Source of the DNA: CAYXLI01 sp964464925
Lineage (GTDB): Bacteria; Acidobacteriota; Terriglobia; Bryobacterales; Bryobacteraceae
DNA length: 64,000 nt
Assembly: GCA_964464925.1 (NCBI GenBank)
Contig: CAYXLI010000006.1
Span: 195,604 to 259,603, forward strand
Reading direction: 5' to 3'
Shown in pieces: positions 34,993 through 44,023 of the stretch (the first letter of the stretch is position 1; the number at the start of each line of letters is the position of its first letter). The position numbers were made by a program, and so were the translations under genes. Below the pieces are notes generated by a model. That model ran no database searches. It was not told the origin of the DNA and was given only the letters and a program-made list of their open reading frames with translations.

Positions 34993-35659
34993 TTTTCCAC
35001 CCCGCCACGATGCTGACGCGAAGATTGCCGGAGACCTTGTTCTCTCCGGCAACGCGCACGCGATAGCTGACCGGCACTTCTGTCACTCGCAATCCTTCTT
35101 CCAGCGCCCGCACCTGCATTTCGATCGTCCAGCCATAATTGCGGTCCCGCATGCCGAGCCGGTTTAGCGACTCCCTGCGGATGGCACGAAACGGTCCCAG
35201 GTCCGAATAGCGGTGGCCATACAGCAAATGGATCATCCGGGTCGCGAGCCAGTTCCCGAAGATCTGGTGAGGCAGTAGCGCGCCCGCTGCCACTTGGCCC
35301 ATTGTCCGGGAACCTAAGACGAGGTCTGCCCGTCCGTCGTATATAGGAGCAAGTAGTTGTTCGGCTTCTTCCGGCGTTTCGGAAAGGTCGGCCTGCATGA
35401 AGACAACGACGTCCACATTTGGAGGCAGCTTCGCAATCGCTGCCAGGCAGGCCGCCCCGTATCCCTTTTCCGGAATGGAGACCACTGTCGCGCCGTTCTC
35501 GCGAGCCGTATCAACCGTGCGGTCCGTCGATCCGTTGTCGGCCACAATCACGGTGGCGTACAGGCTTTCCGGTATACGGCGGAGCGTCAAGCCGATCACG
35601 GCGTCCTCATTCAGTGCAGGAATGATGAGCGCTGCAGTTGTGGGGTTTGCTGGGCTCAT
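34910..35659 (-). CDS. Family 2 glycosyltransferase, DPM/DPG synthase-like
   Basis: This 249-residue GT-A enzyme has IIPALNEDAVIG, VADNGSTDRT and FMQADLSETPE, the nucleotide-sugar and metal-binding motifs of dolichol-/undecaprenyl-phosphate glycosyltransferases. GSRTMG and RNYGWTIEMQVRALE follow as acceptor-site motifs. One C-terminal helix stretch may lie on the membrane. It transfers a sugar to a lipid phosphate for cell-envelope glycosylation. It is divergent from signal peptidase I, 41 bases away. Confidence 0.87.
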   Translation of the reverse strand: MSPANPTTAALIIPALNEDAVIGLTLRRIPESLYATVIVADNGSTDRTVDTARENGATVVSIPEKGYGAACLAAIAKLPPNVDVVVFMQADLSETPEEAEQLLAPIYDGRADLVLGSRTMGQVAAGALLPHQIFGNWLATRMIHLLYGHRYSDLGPFRAIRRESLNRLGMRDRNYGWTIEMQVRALEEGLRVTEVPVSYRVRVAGENKVSGNLRVSIVAGWKIISTVLRLWLRRHTASTQESLQSSSRP

Positions 35660-35700
35660 GTTGTAATAGTTTCTAGTTTCCTCGGAGTGTTATAAGCAGA

Positions 35701-36297
35701 ATGGAGTCGACACTTCCCGATTCTCAAGGCGCGGCTGCAGCCGCTGCAGCACCGGAGCAAGTGGTTGTCAAGGAACCATCTTCTCTCACTGTCCTGGCCG
35801 GATGGATCCGGGACCTCTTCGTTTCGGTTGTCCTCGCGATTATTGTCATCGTTCTGTTCTACCAGCCGGTGAAAGTGGAAGGCACTAGCATGATGCCGGC
35901 CCTGCAAGACCAGGAACGAATCTTCATCAACAAGTTCGTCTACAAGTTCGGCGGCACCATCGATCATGGTGACATGGTAGTGTTCTGGTTTCCCCAGGAT
36001 CCCACGAAATCGTACATCAAGCGAGTGATCGGCGTCCCAGGCGACACCGTCGAAGTGGATAACGGTACGGTTGTGGTGAACGGACAGCGGTTGAATGAAA
36101 CGTACGTGATCGATGAGTATCGCGATCGCCAGTCAATGTCGCCCTTCCGCATTGGGCCTGACGAATATTTCGTCCTCGGCGATCACCGCAGTTCCTCGAA
36201 TGACAGCCGTTCCTGGGGCACCGTTCCCCGGAAGTACATCTATGGTAAGGCCGTCTTCATCTACTGGCCGTTGGATAAGATCGGTTTGCTCCGGTAG
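35701..36297 (+). CDS. lepB: Signal peptidase I
   Basis: This 198-residue membrane peptidase removes signal peptides from exported proteins. A short Ala-rich start precedes one helix (LFVSVVLAIIVIVLFYQ). The catalytic Ser is in EGTSMMPAL (Ser63) and the Lys in IKRVIGVPGD (Lys107). FVLGDHRSSSNDSRSWG is box D/E. The ribosome site is weak. Confidence 0.95.
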   Translation: MESTLPDSQGAAAAAAAPEQVVVKEPSSLTVLAGWIRDLFVSVVLAIIVIVLFYQPVKVEGTSMMPALQDQERIFINKFVYKFGGTIDHGDMVVFWFPQDPTKSYIKRVIGVPGDTVEVDNGTVVVNGQRLNETYVIDEYRDRQSMSPFRIGPDEYFVLGDHRSSSNDSRSWGTVPRKYIYGKAVFIYWPLDKIGLLR

Positions 36298-36298
36298 G

Positions 36299-36511
36299 TC
36301 AGTTCCTTCGGTTCAGGATCCACATCAGCAGCGTCAGCAACAGGCTCAGCAGCAGACTGGTCGCCAGCGGGAAGTAGACGGTAGTGTTCCGGCCCCGCCA
36401 GGTAAAGTCACCGGGCAAACGTCCGAACCGGATCGGCAGGCGTTCGCCGATGGTCAGCAGAATCCCCAGAAAGAGGATCACGGCGCCGATCAGGATGAGC
36501 GTTCGTCCCAC
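36299..36511 (-). CDS. DUF2905 small membrane protein
   Basis: This 70-residue protein has two transmembrane helices with GRLPGDFTWRGRNTTVYFP between them, the DUF2905 signature. It starts at a GTG. Its role is unknown. It lies 9 bases downstream of the GH3 gene on the same strand, and its stop is one base from that of lepB. Confidence 0.85.
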   Translation of the reverse strand: MGRTLILIGAVILFLGILLTIGERLPIRFGRLPGDFTWRGRNTTVYFPLATSLLLSLLLTLLMWILNRRN

Positions 36512-36520
36512 AGCTTCAGT

Positions 36521-38755
36521 TTATTTGAGTGTGAATTCGCCCGTTAGCTTCGCGATGCTCACGCGGAATTTGCCTGTCTCGGTCACCCACCGGTTATTCA
36601 TGTTCACGAATGCGAGGTCCATCGGTTTGAGCGTGAACGCCACGGTCTGAGTCTCCCCTGGTTTCAGTTCAATTTTGCGGAAGCCCTTCAGCTCGCGGTT
36701 TGGCGGCGAGATGCTGCGGTATAGATCCGACACGTAAAGCTGTACAACTTCCTTGCCGGCCCTGTCGCCCGTATTCTTCACATCCACCGTTACGGTAAGA
36801 TTTCCCGTATTCGTCAACGTATCGGAACTGATCTTCAGGTTTGAGTACGCGAACTCGGTGAAGCTCAAGCCGTATCCGAATTCCCACTGCGGATCGACCT
36901 TGTTGCCTTGCTCATTCTCCGGCCATTTGTAGTCGTAGGTAGTGAAGCCGCTCGGGTGGCGGGGATAGGTGAACGGCAATTTGCCGCTCGGGTTCGTTTC
37001 GCCGAATAGCACCTCGGCAATGGCACGTCCACCCTCCAGCCCCGGCAGATAACCCGTCACGATGGCGTCGGACTGTTCGGCGATGTTGTCTAGAACGCGC
37101 GGCCTACCCTGTACGAGCACGGTAACGATCGGCTTTCCTGTTTTGGCCAGCTCCGCAATCAGGCGGCGCTGCGCGGCATCGAGCGTGAGGTCGTAGATAT
37201 TGCCCGGCGTCTCACAGTAGGCCTTCTCGCCCAGTGCAGCTACGATCACGTCCGCGTTCCCGGCCGCCGCGACCGCCGCCGGAATATCAATCTCTTTATC
37301 GAACGACGTGCCGGGCACATATGTGACATTCCCCTGATTCAGGGATTCGATCGCCTTCCGGACGGTGGCTTTGTCTCGAGGATATAAGTCTTCCTGGTCA
37401 CCCTGCCACGTAATCGTCCAGCCGCCATTCAATGACGAAAGCAGCTCCGCGGCCGGTCCGGTCAGCAGAATCTTGCTTCCTTTCCTCAGCGGCAGTATCT
37501 TCTTGTTGTTCTTTAGCAGCGTGATCACTTCGCGAGCAGTGTTCAGATTCGAGTCGTCGAACGACGGCTCGGCGAACCGCATGGACAGGGCAACACTCGG
37601 CCGGGATTCCTCGAAAAGACCCGCCAGCATCTTGACCCGGATGATGCGCCTAACCGCATCGTCGATGCGGCCAACCGGAACGGTACCGTCCTTGACGCAC
37701 GGCAACAGCAACTCATAGAAGCTATAATCCATCGGAACCATGCTCATATCCACGCCGGCCATTACTGCTTTCCGAACCGCGTCCTTCGGGCTCTCCGCAA
37801 CGTGATCTCGTGTATAGAGTCGCTTGACGTCTTCCCAATCGGAGACGACGAAGCCTTGAAAGTTCCACTCTTTCTTCAGCACTTCCGTCAGCAGATGGTA
37901 GTTCGCATGGCCCGGAATTCCGTTCACTTCTCCGGAATTCACCATGACCGTCAGTGCTCCCGCCTTGACACCCGCCTCGAAAGTTGGCAGAAAGTATTGC
38001 CGTAAATTCCGCTCGTCTATGTTGGCAGGAGTACGGTCAAGACCATTGGCCGGATAGCTGTAACCGGCGTAGTGTTTCAAACAGGCAATCACGCGGTCCG
38101 GCTCGCTCACATCGCCGTTCTGCAGTCCGGCGATGTAGGCCCTCCCCATCTCGGTTGCCAGAAGCACGTCTTCGCCGTACGTCTCCCAGAACCGCGGCCA
38201 CAACGGCATGCGGGCGATGTCGAGCACGGGATAGAAGTTCCAAGGTATGCCGGAGGCTCTCGTCTGTACAGCCGAAATCTGGCCGGCGCGCGTTGCCAAT
38301 TCCGGGTTCCATGTCGCCGCCATCGCGATCGATTGCGGCATCAGCACCGCCCCCCGCGTGTAGTTTGCCCCGTGAATCGAGTCGATGCCGTAAATGATCG
38401 GAATCTTTAGCCGCGTCTTATCCGCTGCGTCCTGAATCTGGCTGATCACGTCCCGCCAGTGGGCAAGTGAGTAGGCTTCCCCGTTCACGTTCAGAATCGA
38501 ACCAACATGATGCTTCACTATCGCGTCTTCCAGCTTCGTGGGGTCGAGTTCATGGTTCAGACCGGTGGCATTGCCCTTTGAGACAACGTCAATCGTGATC
38601 TGGGTCATCTGCCCGACCTTCTCTTCCAAGGTCATCTGCTTGACCAGAGCCTGGATGCGCTGCTCCAATTGCGCGGCCTTGGAAACCGGAGACTGAGCGC
38701 TCAAGACAAGACCACTGAACAGAGCACACCCGCAAAGCAGGCCAAGTCGAATCAT
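36521..38755 (-). CDS. bglX: Exported family 3 beta-glucosidase
   Basis: This 744-residue secreted glycoside hydrolase has a signal peptide (MIRLGLLCGCALFSGLVLSAQ). The GH3 barrel carries MTLEEKVGQMTQ and IYGIDSIHG, and the nucleophile Asp is in VVSDWEDV. The second domain shows KILLTGPAAELLSSLNGGWT. A fibronectin-III-like C-terminal domain has ELKGFRKIELKPGETQTVAF. It probably releases glucose from beta-glucans or oligosaccharides in the periplasm, and DUF2905 follows. Confidence 0.93.
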   Translation of the reverse strand: MIRLGLLCGCALFSGLVLSAQSPVSKAAQLEQRIQALVKQMTLEEKVGQMTQITIDVVSKGNATGLNHELDPTKLEDAIVKHHVGSILNVNGEAYSLAHWRDVISQIQDAADKTRLKIPIIYGIDSIHGANYTRGAVLMPQSIAMAATWNPELATRAGQISAVQTRASGIPWNFYPVLDIARMPLWPRFWETYGEDVLLATEMGRAYIAGLQNGDVSEPDRVIACLKHYAGYSYPANGLDRTPANIDERNLRQYFLPTFEAGVKAGALTVMVNSGEVNGIPGHANYHLLTEVLKKEWNFQGFVVSDWEDVKRLYTRDHVAESPKDAVRKAVMAGVDMSMVPMDYSFYELLLPCVKDGTVPVGRIDDAVRRIIRVKMLAGLFEESRPSVALSMRFAEPSFDDSNLNTAREVITLLKNNKKILPLRKGSKILLTGPAAELLSSLNGGWTITWQGDQEDLYPRDKATVRKAIESLNQGNVTYVPGTSFDKEIDIPAAVAAAGNADVIVAALGEKAYCETPGNIYDLTLDAAQRRLIAELAKTGKPIVTVLVQGRPRVLDNIAEQSDAIVTGYLPGLEGGRAIAEVLFGETNPSGKLPFTYPRHPSGFTTYDYKWPENEQGNKVDPQWEFGYGLSFTEFAYSNLKISSDTLTNTGNLTVTVDVKNTGDRAGKEVVQLYVSDLYRSISPPNRELKGFRKIELKPGETQTVAFTLKPMDLAFVNMNNRWVTETGKFRVSIAKLTGEFTLK

Positions 38756-38795
38756 AAGGTCCTATTCTCTAGAAGAGGGGCAAAGGTTGCAACTG

Positions 38796-39626
38796 ATGAT
38801 CCACGTCGAGTTTCGATTCTACGGGCCGTTGAACGATTTCCTCCCGGCCGAGGCGCGGCAAAAGCCGGTCACGCGCGTCTACGCCGTGAAGACCACGTTC
38901 AAAGACGCCGTGGAAGGAATTGGGATTCCGCATACGGAGATTCAACTATATGTTCGCAACAAGGAGCAGGTTCCCGGCGAGACCTACGTAGAGGATGGCG
39001 ATCGCATTGCCGTCTATCCGTGGTTTATCACCGCCGATCACGCCGACGCGCGCTTCGTGCTCGATGGTCATCTAGGGCGGCTGGCGGCGTATTTGCGAAT
39101 GCTCGGTTTCGATTGTGTGTACCGAAACCAGATTGACGATGACGAACTCGCCCGGATCGCCACTGCGGAGGATCGCATTCTCGTCACCCGCGACATCGGT
39201 CTGCTGAAGCGCAATACGATTCGCCGCGGCCGCTGGTTGCGCCACACCGATCCCAGGGAACAGTCTCGTGAGATCGTGGAGAGATTCGGCCTGGCAGCTT
39301 CTTTCGACCCGTTCACGCGATGCATGCACTGCAACCAGATGCTTCGTGCGGTGGACAAAGCGGATGCTGCTGGCCGTGTCCCGCCCGGAGTAGCAGGGCG
39401 TTTCGAAGATTTCCGGGAGTGTCCCGCATGCAAGCGCGTGTACTGGCCGGGATCGCACTACCAGCGCATGAAAACCCTCATTCAGTGGCTTGGCGAAGCA
39501 GATCCGCAATCTCCAACTGGTCCGCCGCCTGCGCCATCTGTAGCGCATTCACTCCCGAGGCTGTCTCGGCCTGTGGGTCAGCGCCTGCCGCCAGAAGAGC
39601 CCGAACCGCCTCGGCGTGCCCGCTGA
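38796..39626 (+). CDS. Mut7-C RNase-domain protein with ubiquitin-like N-terminus
   Basis: This 276-residue protein starts at the ATG with AAAGG 9 bases ahead; an upstream TTG lacks this. Residues ~1-75 form a MoaD/ubiquitin-like domain (HVEFRFYGPLNDFLP). The Mut7-C domain follows, with HLGRLAAYLRMLGFD and ILVTRDIGLLKR (PIN-like acidic residues). It ends with a CxxC..CxxC zinc ribbon (CMHCNQ, CPACKRVYWPGSHYQRM). It is a probable RNase of unknown target. The normal domain ends near residue 240. The Pro/Arg-rich tail is encoded antisense to the ankyrin gene. Confidence 0.85.
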   Translation: MIHVEFRFYGPLNDFLPAEARQKPVTRVYAVKTTFKDAVEGIGIPHTEIQLYVRNKEQVPGETYVEDGDRIAVYPWFITADHADARFVLDGHLGRLAAYLRMLGFDCVYRNQIDDDELARIATAEDRILVTRDIGLLKRNTIRRGRWLRHTDPREQSREIVERFGLAASFDPFTRCMHCNQMLRAVDKADAAGRVPPGVAGRFEDFRECPACKRVYWPGSHYQRMKTLIQWLGEADPQSPTGPPPAPSVAHSLPRLSRPVGQRLPPEEPEPPRRAR

Positions 39627-40650
39627 TTACGGCAGCCATCAATGCGGTTACTCCATCCTGATCAGACAGGGACGGGTCGGCCTTATGGTGCAGCAGCAGC
39701 GGCACAGCCCCGGGATTCTGGCTCGCGGCAGCCATCAGTGCAGACACGCCGGAGGGATTCTGCCGATTCACGTCGGCGCCATGGTTCAGCAGGAACTCCG
39801 CCGTCTCGCTATGGCCGCGCAGCACAGACGCGAGCAGGGCGGTCGTTCCCGCATCAGTCTGCGCATCGGTATCGGCGCCGCGGATCGCGAGCGCCTCCAC
39901 AATCTCCCGGTATCCGTTCACGGCCGCCGCGATGATCGCCGTGGTCCCGTCGGTGGTGGTCGCTTCCAGGCCCGCGCCTCCGGCCAGCAGCAATTGCACA
40001 TTTTCGAGCATTCCATTTGCGGCAGCGACCACTAATGAGGGGCGGTCGTGCTCGTCGCGCGCGTTGGCGTCTCCGCCGTTCTGCAGAACGATTCGCAGCA
40101 CATCCGGATTCGCCGTAGCGGCAGCCGCGCTCACGGAGAGACCAGCCTCCGATCGGGCGTTCCCATTTGCGCCGGCAGCGAGTAAGAGACTCGCCACAGC
40201 CGCATGGCCATTGATCACCGCTCCCAGCAGCGGCGTGATACCCTTGTCGTCGGGAAGATCGACCTCAGCTCCGCGCTTCAGCAGTTTCTTCACCACATCC
40301 GGATGCCCACTGATGGATGCGGCCAACAGAGCCGTGGAGCCTTCCTTCGCATGCTCGTTCGGATTCGCTCCGCGGTTCAACAGCAGTTCGACCACGTCGG
40401 CCTCACCCTGGGTCGCCGCCAGGATCAGCACAGTCGCCTCATTACGGTAGCGAGCCTTCAGATCCGCGCCCTGTACCAGCAACGCTTGGACGATGTCAAC
40501 GTGGCCCGTGACGGCGGCAGCCAGCAACGGCGTCATCCCATTCTTGTGCCGGGCGTTGACCTTTACACCCTGATTCATCAGGGTGCGGACGCGGTCCAGG
40601 TTGCCGTCAGCAGCTGCTCGAATCAGTTCCATTTCCCGGGCACTTGCCAT
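39478..40650 (-). CDS. Ankyrin-repeat protein
   Basis: This ~390-residue protein is built of about eleven 33-residue ankyrin repeats (TPLLAAAVTGHVDIVQALL pattern) with little else and no signal peptide. It probably acts as a soluble protein-interaction scaffold. The ATG at 40650 abuts GGAGGG, which is too close for normal use; an internal ATG (40632) is a possible start. Its last 149 bases overlap the convergent Mut7-C gene. Confidence 0.85.
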   Translation of the reverse strand: MASAREMELIRAAADGNLDRVRTLMNQGVKVNARHKNGMTPLLAAAVTGHVDIVQALLVQGADLKARYRNEATVLILAATQGEADVVELLLNRGANPNEHAKEGSTALLAASISGHPDVVKKLLKRGAEVDLPDDKGITPLLGAVINGHAAVASLLLAAGANGNARSEAGLSVSAAAATANPDVLRIVLQNGGDANARDEHDRPSLVVAAANGMLENVQLLLAGGAGLEATTTDGTTAIIAAAVNGYREIVEALAIRGADTDAQTDAGTTALLASVLRGHSETAEFLLNHGADVNRQNPSGVSALMAAASQNPGAVPLLLHHKADPSLSDQDGVTALMAAVISGHAEAVRALLAAGADPQAETASGVNALQMAQAADQLEIADLLRQATE

Positions 40651-40712
40651 CCCTCCATAGTACAGCCGATGCCGGATGCGGGCTACCTGTGTATGCTGTA
40701 CGATGCGTATCG

Positions 40713-41132
40713 ATGGCCGTGCATCAGCAAGCTTTCCATGTTGCAACGCAAGGCAACACTCACATCCTGGATATCACAGAGCGTGTGCAGGCGGCGGTCA
40801 CACAAAGTCAGCTCAAAACCGGCATTGTGAACGTATCCGGCAAGGGTTCGACATTGGGGATCACCACGATCGAATTCGAGTCCGGCGCGATCGCAGATTT
40901 TAGTCGCGTACTCGACGAAATCGCGCCCGCGAACAACAACTACTTGCACAATGAGCGGTGGGGCGACCGCAACGGATACGCGCATCTGAGAAGCGCGTTG
41001 ATTGGCACCTCGAAATCGTTTGCGGTCCGCGGCGGAGACATCGTACTGGGTACGTGGCAGCAGATTATCCTTTGTGATTTCGATGACCGCCCGCGAGAAC
41101 GCGAAATTACCGTGACTGTCTACGGCGAGTAG
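40713..41132 (+). CDS. YjbQ family (UPF0047) protein
   Basis: This 139-residue protein starts MAVHQQAFHV. THILDITERV, NVSGKGSTLGITTIEFE, YLHNERWGDRNGYAHLRSALIG and GTWQQIILCDFD are the YjbQ landmarks, with conserved His/Asp/Asn residues forming a beta-barrel active site. Members can substitute weakly for thiamine-phosphate synthase, but their true reaction is unsettled. It ends two bases from the convergent csm5 stop. Confidence 0.9.
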   Translation: MAVHQQAFHVATQGNTHILDITERVQAAVTQSQLKTGIVNVSGKGSTLGITTIEFESGAIADFSRVLDEIAPANNNYLHNERWGDRNGYAHLRSALIGTSKSFAVRGGDIVLGTWQQIILCDFDDRPREREITVTVYGE

Positions 41133-41134
41133 AG

Positions 41135-42193
41135 TTACGCCAGCTCGAAAAGCGCCCAACCCGGCAGCGATGCGGGCTGATTGCCTTGGAAAACAACGTG
41201 CCGCGTTTTCGGAAAAGGAACGCCCTGCCGCACTGACTTTGCATAATACGGCAATTGCTTGAGGATGCGCCGGTACTCCGCACCGTCGGTGTCGAGGAAG
41301 CCTGCCTTGCTCAAGAAACCGCCTCCCCATCCGATATCCACGACACACGCACGGCTCCCCGCCGAGGCAACGCGCTCTTCCAACGAAGACAATGTGTCCA
41401 GAACCTTCGGTAATGCGGCCTGCTCGGCATACGTCCGGTGTGCCTGAATCATCTGGGCCGCGTGTTGATTGGCGGCCTTGCAGATGTTTTGTACCGCGTG
41501 CTCGTCCCGAATGTTGAGGCGTCCTTGAAACACCGTGCCCGGCGCCGCCATCTCCGCAAACAACGGGCCGGAAGGCTTCCAGGTCAGTTCGGGCTTGTTA
41601 TTCCGCGAATCCAGGCGAGCGACACGCACCAGGTAAATCTTGAAAACAGAAAACGGAACCACGTCCGAGTCCGACGCAGCAAGGTTTTTCATCGGATCGT
41701 GACCGGAGGGGCCAAACGTCATCAACTCCGCCGACTCGCCCGGCCTGCGAGGAGCCCTGTCACTCTCCATGCGATTGGCGATCTCTCGAATGACGCCGGC
41801 ATTCCAACGGGCGGAAGCGAGGCCGGTACGAAGTGCACCCTTCAATGCGGAGCCGGGCAGGTAAGCTCCCGACGGGCCGGCACAGAACGTCGGAATGTGA
41901 AGATGTTCTGTCCGCGCCTGTTCCCATACTCCGGTCGAACTGGGGTGCTCGAACGCAATACGGCGTCCGGCGAAGTTCTGCGCGAAGCCGCCCCAGGAGG
42001 CGAAGTCGAGCTTCTCAGCCTTCTTGATTTGGGCGAGATAACCCTCCAGACGCGGTCCCTTTGCGAGAAGGCGAAAGATGCGCTTCTGGTCGAGCACGTT
42101 GATCTGGTCTTTCCAGACCATGTAGTCGATGGGCGAAAGGCGCTGGCCGTCGCCAACCAGCAGAGGCGTGAGAGCCGTCAGCTTATAGTTCAC
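41135..42193 (-). CDS. csm5: Type III-A CRISPR RAMP protein Csm5
   Basis: This ~352-residue RAMP-fold protein caps the 3' side of the crRNA in the Csm complex. NYKLTALTPLLVGDGQRLSPIDYM opens the first ferredoxin-like fold in the usual Csm5 way. LPGSALKGALRTGLA follows as the RAMP loop, and VVDIGWGGGFLSKAG supplies the Gly-rich loop near the end. I place the start at a GTG that overlaps the csm4 stop by four bases with GGAGGG 8 bases ahead; an ATG 15 bases upstream is the alternative. It is the last gene of the operon. Confidence 0.88.
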   Translation of the reverse strand: MNYKLTALTPLLVGDGQRLSPIDYMVWKDQINVLDQKRIFRLLAKGPRLEGYLAQIKKAEKLDFASWGGFAQNFAGRRIAFEHPSSTGVWEQARTEHLHIPTFCAGPSGAYLPGSALKGALRTGLASARWNAGVIREIANRMESDRAPRRPGESAELMTFGPSGHDPMKNLAASDSDVVPFSVFKIYLVRVARLDSRNNKPELTWKPSGPLFAEMAAPGTVFQGRLNIRDEHAVQNICKAANQHAAQMIQAHRTYAEQAALPKVLDTLSSLEERVASAGSRACVVDIGWGGGFLSKAGFLDTDGAEYRRILKQLPYYAKSVRQGVPFPKTRHVVFQGNQPASLPGWALFELA

Positions 42194-43179
42194 GGCTGCA
42201 CCCTCCATGGAATCGGAATGGAGAGCGCTGCACCGGAGCGGTAAACGGGATGTGGGAAGTCCGGCGGCGCCACGTTGGTGAGTGCGCCTTTCAGCGGCGA
42301 TGCAGCGAAGAGAACCGAGCCTTCTTCAATCATTCGCGAGTGCAACTTCTCTGCCTCGGAGTTCACCACGTGGCCGCCACGCGTAATCAGACAATAATTC
42401 CCGCGAGACCAGTCGACTGCATCCTCCGGTGACGGGCTGAATAATGACAGCAGCCAGTGGGCGGGCTCTTCGGCCGGCTCTGACGGGCCAAGCAGCAGTT
42501 CGGGTAGTGTTCCGTCCTGGAACTCGGGCTGTTCGGAATGTCCCCATCCTGCGGAACGGCGTCCGCCGATGCCTTCATCGGCAAGCAGTCGAAAGGCCGC
42601 CTTCACGCGATCCGGCCAAATGCCCTGCGCTTCGTCGCTGGAGAACGACACCACGCACCAGAGTCCCGCATTGGCTGTGAACTCCAGGCACGCCGTGGCC
42701 TGCGGATCCAAACTGCCATGCACCAGGCGATCAACCGCCGCGGAGGACCGGACCGCAATCCGAAAAGGGCCGGGCACCGGAACATTGCGCTCGATTGGGA
42801 CCAATGCTTCGCTCACCGGATCAACGGCCCAGCGGTCCTCATTGAGCGTCGTCTCCTTCAACAGCGAACCAATCACCGGCATCGGCACGAACCGCGCCGC
42901 CTTCCATCGCACCTTGGGCGACGATGCGGGCGGCCACAGATGCCGTGGCGGCACAACATACAGCAAGTTGCCGCGAAAAGGGAACAGCGAGCTTACCGCA
43001 ACCGGAGTGGTGGCGAGCCACTCGTCGCGATATCCCAACTGGTGCATTGCCGAGGTGAGCGCGGAAAACAGCGTGTCACTGTGCAGCACAGTCTCTACAC
43101 GATCGCGCGCGCCTCCGGGCGCGCCAAATCGCCAAGGCCCCAGTGGGCGCAAGCGAACGATGAATGCGGCGTTGCTCAT
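42190..43179 (-). CDS. csm4: Type III-A CRISPR RAMP protein Csm4
   Basis: This 329-residue protein binds the 5' tag of the crRNA and contacts Cas10. FIVRLRPLGPWRFG starts the first RAMP strand, and ETVLHSDTLFSALTSAMHQLG is the Csm4/Cmr3-type helix. GGRRSAGWGHSE is the Gly-rich loop, and FAASPLKGALTNVAPP follows near the end. The gene begins three bases after the csm3 stop and overlaps csm5, so production is coupled. Confidence 0.9.
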   Translation of the reverse strand: MSNAAFIVRLRPLGPWRFGAPGGARDRVETVLHSDTLFSALTSAMHQLGYRDEWLATTPVAVSSLFPFRGNLLYVVPPRHLWPPASSPKVRWKAARFVPMPVIGSLLKETTLNEDRWAVDPVSEALVPIERNVPVPGPFRIAVRSSAAVDRLVHGSLDPQATACLEFTANAGLWCVVSFSSDEAQGIWPDRVKAAFRLLADEGIGGRRSAGWGHSEQPEFQDGTLPELLLGPSEPAEEPAHWLLSLFSPSPEDAVDWSRGNYCLITRGGHVVNSEAEKLHSRMIEEGSVLFAASPLKGALTNVAPPDFPHPVYRSGAALSIPIPWRVQP

Positions 43180-43182
43180 CCG

Positions 43183-44016
43183 TTAAGAAATCTGTCCGGC
43201 GAAATCGGGACCAGAGGCCAGAGACTGCAGTCCGGAAAGATCGGTTCCTCCGGCGAGTTCCTTTTCAGCCCCTCCGTTGGCGTAGAAGTCACGGCCGCGC
43301 CAGGTGAGGTTGAGCCCGGAGAAACGGACTCGGCCGTTTCCGCGCGAACCGCCGCCTCCGAGGCTGTCGTCTTCCATCAGACGCAAGCCTTCCACCACAC
43401 GCGAAAACAGCGGCTTGTCTTCATCACAAAGAACATCCATCACGATGCGGAAGCGGAACTTGGCGCCCGCGGGAACGCGTTCCAGCGTGCGGGGGTTCGC
43501 CTGCGACGTGATTCGATCCACTGCGTTCTCGCTCTTCACCTCAGTCAGTTCGTCATCGAGATTCTCGCGCATCGCGGAGCTGATGCTTTCGGGATCCATG
43601 GGAGCGTCGTAGACAGTCAGCCGCGACGGCGTTGCGGTGTGGCTCTCGATCGCCTCGCCCTGAACGCGTTCCATCCGGCCGGGATTGCGGCCAAAGAGGA
43701 GACAAATGTCGTCGTCCGGGCGGTCGCTCTGATGGATGCGCACTTCCTGTCCCTTACGCTTGGAGAGGAACACGAGTTCTGAGGGAATAGCGAGTCCGCT
43801 CGCCTGCTCCAGCAGCGAGCGCAGTTTTCCGCGCAGCGAGCTTCCCGGAATGTACGGGCGGCCAAAGGCGTCCTTGACCACGGGATTGTCCGCACCGCCG
43901 ATTTCGAGCGAACCCTTTCCCGCACCAATATGCAGGCCGGTTTCGCAGTGCAGATCTCCTTGCAGAATGAGCTTGCCGATCAATTTCAGTTCAGTTTTCG
44001 CAGTGTGGGCGCTCAT
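43183..44016 (-). CDS. csm3: Type III-A CRISPR backbone RNase Csm3
   Basis: This 277-residue protein forms the Csm backbone and cuts target RNA every six bases. The start MSAHTAKTELKL has AGGAG upstream, whereas a longer frame covers csm2 antisense. CETGLHIGAGKGS precedes IGGADNPVVKD, in which Asp43 matches the catalytic Asp of Streptococcus Csm3. IPGSSLRGKLRSLLE is the RAMP loop. It is longer than common Csm3 (about 220 residues), mainly through C-terminal additions after GGGGSRGNGRVRF. The RNase activity should be intact. Confidence 0.9.
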   Translation of the reverse strand: MSAHTAKTELKLIGKLILQGDLHCETGLHIGAGKGSLEIGGADNPVVKDAFGRPYIPGSSLRGKLRSLLEQASGLAIPSELVFLSKRKGQEVRIHQSDRPDDDICLLFGRNPGRMERVQGEAIESHTATPSRLTVYDAPMDPESISSAMRENLDDELTEVKSENAVDRITSQANPRTLERVPAGAKFRFRIVMDVLCDEDKPLFSRVVEGLRLMEDDSLGGGGSRGNGRVRFSGLNLTWRGRDFYANGGAEKELAGGTDLSGLQSLASGPDFAGQIS

Positions 44017-44023
44017 GCTTCTC

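Noticed and set aside
42538..43782. A 414-codon plus-strand frame across csm4 and csm3
   Set aside because: It is antisense to two recognised RAMP genes and its protein is His/Arg-rich with no domain.
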